Part shown: piece after piece, positions 51,930 through 60,326 of the stretch
How positions within the stretch are numbered: position 1 is the stretch's first letter
Layout of the letters: the number at the start of each line of letters is the position of its first letter
Assembly (NCBI GenBank): GCA_963210315.1
Contig: OY723274.1
Span: 992,001-1,056,000, forward strand
Length of the DNA: 64,000 nt
Source of the DNA: Rhynchopus euleeides
Taxonomy: Eukaryota > Euglenozoa > Diplonemea > Diplonemida > Diplonemidae
Direction of reading: 5' to 3'
Made by a program: the position numbers and the translations under genes
The notes under the pieces: generated by a model
The model's input: the letters and a program-made list of their open reading frames with translations, nothing else
What the model was told of the DNA's origin: nothing
Databases searched by the model: none

Positions 51930-52180
51930 CCAGACCTGATTCGCTGTATTCGGGAGCACCGCCGCCCGTCGCATCGCGCTGCGAAATATTTTTCGCAGCG
52001 CCAACCGTGCCGAACACCATGATCTTGATGCAAATCCCAACGGAATCACATGCCAATATTCCTTTGCCCGGCTGTTCAGTGTACGGTGTGCGACATCCCC
52101 ACCTACCACCCGCCCCACACACCCGTTCCATGTGCGCCCTTCCCTCGGCCAGCATCATTGGCTTTCGAGACGAGACCAAT
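51930..52180 (-). CDS. Candidate exon pair, unknown protein
   Basis: An exon ending at a CGG/GTGTGTGG donor (about 52129) carries KPMMLAEGRAHMER. After a roughly 54-bp intron with acceptor GAACAG, a second exon to TCAG/GTCTGG continues in phase as PGKGILACDSVGICIKIMVF, then GTVGAAKNISQRDATGG. Sites and phase agree, but an alternative frame of the second exon is also open, so the reading is tentative. Confidence 0.3.
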
Positions 52181-52545
52181 GTCAAGAAATCGGCATAACA
52201 CAAAGAGGCACACACAGTGGCCAAAAAGAAATACGGGGGAGAGGACATGGTCGAGACACTAGACACGGCTACTTCAAAGGCACGTCACAGCAGGGCCTCG
52301 GCGTGGGCAACATGGGTGGCTTTTGTCTGTTTTCCACCCGTGCTTCGGGAAGCCCCCCCTCCCCTCAACTGTGATTTCCAGCCTCTGAAGCTGGGAGTCG
52401 CAGTGGAGAGATTTCAGGCAGCTCACACGAGTGAAAATCCGCCAAGGCAATAGGAACCCCACGGTGACATGACGGGGACGTGCAGTCGGCGATATCAAAA
52501 TAAGAGACGGTTTCAACGCAACCGCCCCACAGAATAAAAACATCG

Positions 52546-53543
52546 TATCAGTCCTATTCGTGGTCATTTACCCCCCCCCCCCTTTGGGTCGCCTGACCGG
52601 AAATTTTGGGAAAAGGGGGGTAATATAAGGGGGGGGTAAATTACGGGTCAAGGGGGGGGGGTAAATTACCATGTTCTGGGGTGGCCGGTTTTTTTGGTAG
52701 GCCATAGGGGGGTGAGAGGGCGCCCAGGGCCTGTGGGTGACCTACCCTGACCTCACCCAGGCCCTCGGGCACTTCGTTCGGTATGATTGGTCCTGTCACA
52801 TGCATGCGGTGGGGTGTGTGGTGCCTACCTCACGGCCAAGTACCCTCCCCTGGCGGCAAAGGGGGGTAAATTACCCCCCTTCTGACTGGGTAGTGGGGGT
52901 AACTGGGGGGGGGGGGGTAATTTACCCCCCCTTCCAGGCAAAGGGGGGTATATGTGCCGCCCATTTGCCCGGGGAGGGGGTAAATTACCCCCTTGGCCCT
53001 CCCCAGTCAAGTAGGGGTAAATTGCCCCCGCCCTTACTGGGGGGGTAATTTACCCCCTTCTCTGGTGGTGGGTAGGGGGGGTAAATTACCCCCCTCCCCA
53101 GTACAAGGGGGTAAATTTACCCCCCTGCGGGTAAAGGGGTGGCAACTACCCCTTTGGTATGGGAGGGGGTAAATTACCCCCTCAGTAAGAACGGGAACAA
53201 ATTACCCCCCCTTTGCTGGGGAGGGCCAGGGGGGTAATTTACCCCCCTTAGCCTGGTGGGGGGTAAATTTACCCCCTCTTACCAGGTAGGGGGGGTAATT
53301 TACCCCCCTACCAGGCAAAGGGGGTGCTAAATTACCCCCCCACCACCCAGCGGAGGGGGTAAATTTACCCCCCGACCAGCCAAAAAATGGGTATTTTCCC
53401 CCCACCCCCCCAGCCAAAGGGGGGGGGGTAAATTACCAAGTTTCTGGGGCCTGAACCCAAAATTTCCGAAAAAGGGGGTAATATAAGGGGGGGGGGGTAA
53501 ATTTAAGGGGGGGGGGGGTAAATTACCACGAATAGGACTGATA
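52546..53543. mobile_element. MITE built of GGGGTAAATTACCCC palindromes, mariner-like ends
   Basis: TIRs TATCAGTCCTATTCGTGGT at 52546 and inverted at 53525-53543. If the outer TA is the target duplication, the element starts TCAGTCC, as in Tc1/mariner-like families. The interior contains about 25 copies of GGGGTAAATTACCCC or half-sites spaced 20-50 bp apart, and AAATTTT...GGGGGTAATATAAGGG motifs near both ends. No coding sequence. Confidence 0.85.
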
Positions 53544-55663
53544 GAAAAAAACCCCCCCTCACCCCCTCGCCAAGGCCCCGCTGTAGATCAAAAAAAGAAC
53601 AGCAAAAATATGTGTGAAGCTATTGGGGGGGCTTGGGAGGGGGCGGTGGTGGGGGGAGAGGTGTTAGAAAAAAAATGTTTTTGGGGGGTGATAGATGAGG
53701 GAGGGGGTGCAATGGCTGTCGTATCGGGTGGGGGGGCGGGGGGGGGGGTATTGAAGTCGGGAGTAAGGTGCGTACGTTCGACCCCCCTCGGGGGGGGGGG
53801 GGGGTAGGCATGGGTCCGTGTGTTTTTCTTCATCCAAATCGGGTGGAAGTGAGAAGAGGGCAACATTGCACAAAAAAATGCCTTCTCTGGAAGTCAATGT
53901 GGTACGCAATAAACACACGCAGTCTCCGCAGAAGGGGAGTGGGGGACACTGTGGAGGTAGTCGCGTGACCACCAGGCAATTTGCGCAGGACGAGGGTTGA
54001 ATAGTAAGAGGCAGGTAAGCAGCGAAATGGATGGCGATAAAACGGTAACGGGAGGTTACCGTTCTGTGGGTGTTTTCAGTTGATTTTTCAGGGTTGTCGA
54101 CCAACTACCTGTTTGGAAGGGCGTGACCGACCAGGCAGTGACGTGCACTGCCACGCACTGCCCCCCACAAGCAGGATAGACTTTCATGAGTATTTTTCTG
54201 TGGATGTCCTCAAAAAAATACCGCTTTCTATGAAGGGGGCCCATCCCTCAATAATATTTATCGGCAGGCCAGGAGAGAACAGCGCCCCTCCCCCCTCCGG
54301 TCCCAGTCTTTGGAGATTCGTGAATTTTCAGAAACCTCAGGGATAAAGACGCATGGCCCAGCCCCTCCCCCCCGTCTCCTCGACGGAGGGGGAGGGGGGG
54401 AGATGCGTGATAGCTTCTTTTTGGAGGTGGTTCATTCTCCGGCTTGTTCGACCCACAGGCTTTTTTGGATGATGTTTTACTGTCTCCCGCGACATCCTTA
54501 TATGGGACACAGCCATGTGGCCTATTGTATACTGCAGGCCAGGAAAAATATAGGAGTGAAAAATGGTCGCGCTGTGGACCATTGGGGACACACTCCGATG
54601 CACTACGATGCCAGTTCGCTAACCTAGATGAGAAAAACGAATGGTAGTGAGTGGGTTGGTAGAGGAGGGGGGGTGTTGGGATGGGCACCGAGGTCGGTGT
54701 GTGTGGTTTGATTTTTTTCCAGGCTGCCTTGCAACCCTCCTCCTTGAAGAGGCTATATATATATATGGGGTTCACGGACCATTTCCTTTGTTTTTTCTTC
54801 TGTTTCAGAAACTCCCAAGGGTATTTTTTTTCGTTCACAGTCGGGTTAGTTTCACTCGGGGGAAAGCAGCAGTCGGCAGGACTTCAACGCAGCTTTTTGC
54901 GATATTTCGTTGTTGGTGTTGGTGTTGGTGTTGATTTTTTGCTATAGAAATACACTCGTGGAAATCACTTCTACACATCACACAGCAGGCTGCCGAAGTG
55001 TGTAGAGCGCACGGTACAGTAACGATGATCAGTGAAGCACTCTTCCCACGAATCTCGCACACTTGTGTGCATGTCGGAAGAACCAGCAGGGTTGTTGGGA
55101 GGGAGATAGAGGGGGGTGTAGGGAAGAGTACATAGCAATCGAATCGGGAGGCTGAAACGAGGGGACGGGGGGCGGTGGGGGCAGGAGAGCGGCGGTTGTG
55201 TGCGGAAAGACATCAAAAAAGGAGACGAAAGGTGTGGGGTGGATGGATGGATGGGGGGGTGGCAATTTCGATTTTCAACCAAAAAAAATGCCGCAAGCCC
55301 GGGATGGTGTAGTTGCCTTGAAAACCTGTAAATTGAGACGCCGGGTTTTCCCGCGGCATCCCATATCGCACTTGTTTTGTATCTTGATATTTTCAGATAG
55401 AATCTATTTTTTTTGGGGGATCGAAGGCAGGGTATAAGATAGACTTTTTTTCTGGCGCCGTTTTCCGGTTTTTCTGGTTTTGAAAATTTTTCGCGCGCGC
55501 CTTCGGCGCGCGCGACCCGCGCAAACCCTCCCAGAATCTGAGAGGGCCCAGTGCCTGCGCGCGTCCTGTCGTACTGAGGCTGCTTGGTGGGGCAGGCGCA
55601 GCAGCTGCTTTGAAAGTTTGGACTCTCGGCCAAAAAACCGGTCTGGTGCAATGTTTTTACGCA

Positions 55664-55728
55664 GGGGGGTCTGGGGGGCGGAGCCCCCCAGCCGCCGGAG
55701 GCCACGGTAGTGAACATCTGTTCCCTAC
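55664..55728 (-). repeat. GC-palindrome repeat, single copy
   Basis: GGGGGGTCTGGGGGGCGGAG to GGAGGCCACGGTAGTGAACA, identical in layout to the cores at 24.9-25.2 and 26.7-27.0 kb. Confidence 0.85.
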
Positions 55729-56151
55729 AGTCTGGATTCGCTTGTAAGTAGGAAGGCTTCACTGTATCGCAGCCCGGCCAGCAGGAGATCACTGGTCCTT
55801 GAGGGTTCAACCTTCAGGGTGGAGGAGGACGTGGGAGCGACCACTCGTGACAGGTGTGCGTTGTGGGTGGAGTGGATGCACGGCAGACCTTGTCATGGCC
55901 AAAGGGTCCACGAGATCTCCGCCACGTAGAGCCTAGACGAGAGTTTTCGAGGAGATGGGCACCTAGCTGTGACGACAGGCAACAAACAAATCTCATCTGT
56001 TAGTTGCCCCCAATAGGCTTGGCGACCTTCAAGACTGCTTGAAAGTCGTTCGTGTTCTCGTCTCAGCCCTCCAGACAAGCAGATCTGTCTCGAGTTGGTG
56101 GGCTGTCGCCATGTATTCGATGGCACCGAGTGACGCTGCACAGAGGCAGAC

Positions 56152-56205
56152 GACACGGTGAACTCCAGCGGAGGTTACCCTACCTCCGCTGGAGTACACC
56201 GTGTC
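56152..56205. repeat. Long perfect hairpin
   Basis: GACACGGTG and ACTCCAGCGGAGGT pair with ACCTCCGCTGGAGT and CACCGTGTC around a TACCCT-like loop; only a small internal bulge interrupts the 23-bp stem. A second hairpin (ACATGGTGG...CCACCATGT) lies at 56302-56326. Confidence 0.85.
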
Positions 56206-56609
56206 TCCCATGAGTCTCAACTAGCGGGAGTCTGAGCGTAAACTAGCTGGAAAATAGACTCCCGTCTCCAGTACAGACTGCAGTCTTAGACTCCCTCTTA
56301 GACATGGTGGCTGGAGTCCACCATGTGTGCACCTTCAAAACAGAAGAGACCTGCATGACGAGGGCATCACCACCCACCGGGCCACCCGCTAGGTCCATTT
56401 TTTCTTCTCCGCTTCTCTGCCTTCTTTGGACTATTTGGGCTCTGTGCGGATCACGATGGGGTCACTTTCTATTTTTTTATGGCGTTTTTTCTGACTGTTT
56501 TACTGTCCCAAAGTCACAAAAAAAACCGCCAAAAATGAGACCGACCTTTTTTTTTTTCCAGAAAACCGGGAACCGGGAAACCCTGGTTTTGAAAACCGGA
56601 AAACCAGAC

Positions 56610-57043
56610 CTATCTTATCCCCTGATCGAAGGCCTCTAGCCTGGCACACGACGTCCAGACTGTTGTTGCACTCACGGAATGGAGGCGCAAATTCGTCGCT
56701 TTATCTTTTCCACCAAGGTCAAACTCCAACAGCTTTGTTGTGCTTATTTCACCTGGGATCCTTCTACCCACTAAACCCCCCTCACACAATGCTGCCCCTT
56801 GGTATCCTTTTGACAAATCCATCCATTCCTTTGACGTGACACACATTTTTTTTCGCCACAACCTGCGTCTCACTGACCTGGAGCCTTGTCACCCCGCCAC
56901 ATGATGGCGTATTCTGCAAGGTCATCGTCACGCCTCCGTTTGGTAAACACCTGAAACCTCAGCTGCGATAGGGCATCGACAAGCCAGGTCAGTTCATGCT
57001 GCCCTGGCTCCATCGATATTGAGGACATGCAGGTAGCCACCAT
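56610..57043 (-). CDS. Two-exon host gene, unknown protein (about 115 aa visible)
   Basis: Exon 56878-57043 starts at an ATG (MVATCMSSISMEPGQHELTW, then LVDALSQLRFQVFTKRRRDD, then DLAEYAIMWRGDKAP) and ends at CCAG/GTCAGTGAG. An 86-bp intron ends GGGGCAG/CATTG, and exon 56610-56791 continues in phase (LCEGGLVGRRIPGEISTTKL, then LEFDLGGKDKATNLRLHSVS) to a stop. Consensus splice sites, matching phase and normal composition make this one of the better host genes in the window. Further upstream exons are possible. Family not recognised. Confidence 0.5.
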
Positions 57044-57567
57044 TGTAAAGTCTTTCTCCCAGGGAAATAGTTACGAGTTGTGGTGCAGATGATTTGGTCG
57101 GTTATTCACCGGCCCAAAAAAGAAAGCAGACACACACTGGTTTACTCGGATGTACAGTTAAAGGCATCTCTGTTGCAACCATAAACCTCGGCTTTTGTCA
57201 CGACGCAAGCGGGGACAGCGGTAACAGCCGGAAGAGGGGTGGGGGGTGGGGGAGCGGTGCGGAAACCTTCACTCCTCGCAACCTGCGCCGTTCCCTATCC
57301 GCTTTGTTTGTGGCAAACCTTGACCCCCCCCCCCCCCACCCACCCAGACCCACCAACCTGCCCCTCCCGGGGTAGTTGGGGGTCGAGTCAGACGGCCACA
57401 AGACAGATAACCCGCGCCCACTCCACCCACCCGAGGAAGGGGTGGGGGAGGGGCGAGGGGGTGTACAAAATCGGCAAACGAAATGAAGAACGCAAACATA
57501 GTAAATGGGGCAGATTCCTCCTGCCTGAGCTTTGGATAAGCATATGGGTGCGTTGGCCACACGTGTA

Positions 57568-58083
57568 TTATTCAGGAAGCAGGCCCTGTGGGGTCATGGC
57601 GACGGAGATCTGTTGACCAGGCGTTGGTTGTACAGAACCTGCAGGATCGCAGTGTGAACCCGCTTGTGGTTCGTAAAGATACACCCCATCTGTGCGATGC
57701 GGGATCATGCCTGCGAGATAATTCAAGAAAATATTTCATTTTCCTTCGAGAGAAGCACGTCTGATCCCACTCAATCCCATACCGCATCGAAAAGCCGCAC
57801 ATGCATTCAAGGATCTCGCTGACACCACTCGTGACACCCCCTCGGTAGACAGCACTGCGAGAGCCGAATCATGAACTCCGAAACATGAAGCTCGCCAACG
57901 AACACCATTTATTTGCTCTTGCTTCGGCGACCAACAGATGGCGAATAGCGATGGGTTTTGCGGTGCCGAAATGCAGGTGAACCAAGGCAACTGCACCAAA
58001 TCGGTTTCCCTGTGTGCAGAGCTTTCACTGCGTACGTTGCTGGGGCCCACAGGGGCCCACAGATCCGCAGCTTGCGATATGCG
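57568..58083 (-). CDS. Two-exon host gene 3' part, unknown protein
   Basis: Exon 57783 to about 58083 (acceptor-like ATATAG) reads VQLPWFTCISAPQNPSLFAI, then CWSPKQEQINGVRWRASCFG, then VHDSALAVLSTEGVSRVVSA, and ends TGCG/GTATGG. A 72-bp intron ends CTCGCAG, and exon 57568-57710 continues in phase as MIPHRTDGVYLYEPQAGSHC to a TAA. Phase and sites agree. It lies about 0.5 kb upstream of the two-exon gene at 56610-57043 on the same strand but has its own stop. No family recognised; the 5' end is not defined. Confidence 0.45.
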
Positions 58084-58428
58084 CTATATGGTTGGGTATC
58101 GAGAGGTATGGGGCATGGGGGTGGGGTTTGAAGACTCGGTGGGGGATGTGCTCGTTCTTCCAGTTGTGAAGTAAATTGGCCAGTAGGCGGATCAACCTCC
58201 CTTTGTTTGGCCTTTTTCTCTGGTTGCCAAAGGCATTTGCCACCCCCCCCTACAGCTAGAATAGTCAGCCTGGGAGCAGAAAGCCTTGGCTCGCAGAGCC
58301 GAGGGGATTGTGGCCCTTTTTACAGAGCGGGGCTGGTGTTTGAAAATTATATTGAGAGGTTGTCAATGATGTACCGAACGCTTATGTAGACCATAAGGTG
58401 ATACGAGGGCATTCTAAAAAGTTCCCAG

Positions 58429-58593
58429 ATGTATCCTCCACACGATGTTTGGACCGATTGGACAACGTGGCAAGCCCTGAAGCAAAATATAAGCCAAAGC
58501 AATCACGGTCTCTTTGCCGGGATTAACCTTCGACCAGTTTTTTTGAATGCAGAAGGAGATCGCACGTTCGTGTTTCTAGTCGAATTGTGTGAG
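58429..58593 (+). CDS. Candidate exon interrupted by a MITE remnant
   Basis: MYPPHDVWTDWTTWQALKQN, later GLFAGINLRPVFLNAEGDRT and FVFLVELCE, ends exactly where the degenerate GGTCTTCGCTG TIR begins. Composition is protein-like; no family recognised. Confidence 0.3.
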
Positions 58594-59030
58594 GTCTTCG
58601 CTGTCAAGTGTCCGGCAAATTTTAACAACAAAATAACCAAAAAACGATGAAACGAACCAAAAACGCACCATTTTTAGACACCGTAGTGAAGACCATCTGT
58701 GCTGAACATAAAGAATCGCACACCCGTTTTTCACCCTAGCATGCAACTTCTGGTGTGAGTCCCCCCCCGAATTAGATGAAAGAAAAAGATGCAAAAATGT
58801 AATTGCCGTATGAAATAATGTCGGATGAAAGAAGAAAGTGTAATCAACAAAACTCGCAGGGTCAAACTACAACCGAAGATAATCCGTGTGGGGTTGTAAT
58901 GAAAACACATAAGGGGGTCATAGCTATCGGCAGGCCTTCGGCAAAGTTCGGCATATTTTCTCCTGTAAAATAGGAGGAAATTCGCCAAAACGCACCGTTT
59001 TCGGCACCATAGCGAAGGCCCCCGGAGGGA
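58588..59030. repeat. Two degenerate members of the GTCTTCGCT TIR family
   Basis: GGTCTTCGCTGTCAAGTGTC at 58588 pairs loosely with GACACCGTAGTGAAGACC at 58674-58691. A similar pair (GGCCTTCGGCAAAG / CACCATAGCGAAGGCCCCC) bounds about 58915-59026. Both contain AAAACGCACC and GGCAAATTT words. Confidence 0.5.
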
Positions 59031-60117
59031 ATCTAACGCGAAGACGAGATTGTTTACAGTTCCGCAATATCCTGTTTGGCTGCAAAAGGCTGCATCGCCA
59101 GAATTCAGGCGATACCAGCACAAAATCAAAACTAGAAATCGCACTTCTCTACATAACACACCCTCCCACACGTCTAGAAGAAGGGAGATACGAGAACCAG
59201 AGCACTACATTGCACATTCAATACTATGCACCCACTTGTCTGCTCGACAAGGTGGGCATGGGCAGCTCACGACAATCCGGGTGTAGCACGAGGCAGCAGG
59301 TAAAATACTCAGAAAAAATGTCTATCCTGCATGAGTTGTGTGAGTGTTGGGTCACTCGACCAACATGTCGCACGCGGGGAAGGGAGAGGGGGGTGGAGGG
59401 GGGGGGGGGGGGACGGCGGCGGCCGGTGTAGAGAGGAATGGCTTTCTGAGTGTCGACTCACAGAAGCGGAAGTCGAAAGCTATCACGACAGAACCGTTTC
59501 TTGGAGCAAAGACGGTCAAAAAAAAAGGCATTGGGCTCGGAAATAACCCGAGCACGGCAATCTGTCAATACATGCACCGAGCATCTCTTCTTGGTTAGGC
59601 CTTGACGCCCACCCGCCTGACGGACGAGACAATCGGACAAATGCTCCTCATTGAGCGAATATCGTTCAAATCGTTCAATGAGGCACACAAAATCGACAGA
59701 TGGCGCTTCTCCTTTCATTCCATGCCGGGGATCACCTCCCGCTCCATAGCCGGTAATCATCCTGCCCACCAACTGTATAAACATCAGATCCGAATTTGGC
59801 TTCAGAGAGCACTACAGTGCTCACACTACGGCTCACACTTTTGATCTGTTCTCGGAGCAGGTTTTATTCGATCTGCGCGGGAGAGAAGGGTGGCAAGGGG
59901 GTTGGGGTTGGTATTAAATACCTTGGTTCCGGGAGGGGAAGGGGGCGGACTGAATATTAATCGGGCACGGAAAGAGCCGATATAAACAAAACCCTCTGGC
60001 CCGGCAACAGCAATAGAAAGCTACAGCGATGCCCAGCACATAGGAGGGATGGCTATCATGCGGGCCCTGCCTTTTGGAAATCCCGACACCGTCAGAACGG
60101 CGGGGGGAAAAACACGG
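59031..60117. other. Spacer, no gene confirmed
   Basis: A plus-strand frame at 59602-59844 (LTDETIGQMLLIERISFKSF...) and the opposite strand are both open; neither shows a domain. A G-run lies at about 59398-59413. Confidence 0.4.
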
Positions 60118-60122
60118 GAAAA

Positions 60123-60277
60123 AAAAGACTTGGAGTTGCGTTCTTTGTTTGTACGAACGGTGCCTGCTAGTGCATGTGTGCAGATACCGAACGCTGCCAC
60201 GAGTCTTTTTAGTGCGAAAAGCTAGCTGTTCTTCCAAAAAAGACTTGGAGTTGCGTTCTTTGTTTGTACGAACGGTC
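60123..60277. repeat. Pair of about 41-bp direct repeats
   Basis: AAAAAAGACTTGGAGTTGCG followed by TTCTTTGTTTGTACGAACGG occurs at 60123-60163 and 60236-60277. They lie just beyond the 3' end of the YR-RT element and may belong to its terminal (split) repeats. Confidence 0.8.
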
Positions 60278-60326
60278 TTTATTTCACAACTTCCGCGCCC
60301 CCCCCCCCCCTTTTTCATTCACGCCC

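Larger units (their letters stand above)
53544..56609. other. Mostly non-coding; simple tracts and a few exon-like stretches
   Basis: G-runs at about 53735-53810. A plus-strand stretch 54456-54627 between CCCACAG and a TAG reads HPYMGHSHVAYCILQA...GRAVDHWGHTPMHYDAS, weakly ankyrin-like. A UUCG-type hairpin lies at 55490-55515, and a GC-palindrome repeat at 55664-55728. Nothing else is assignable. Confidence 0.4.
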
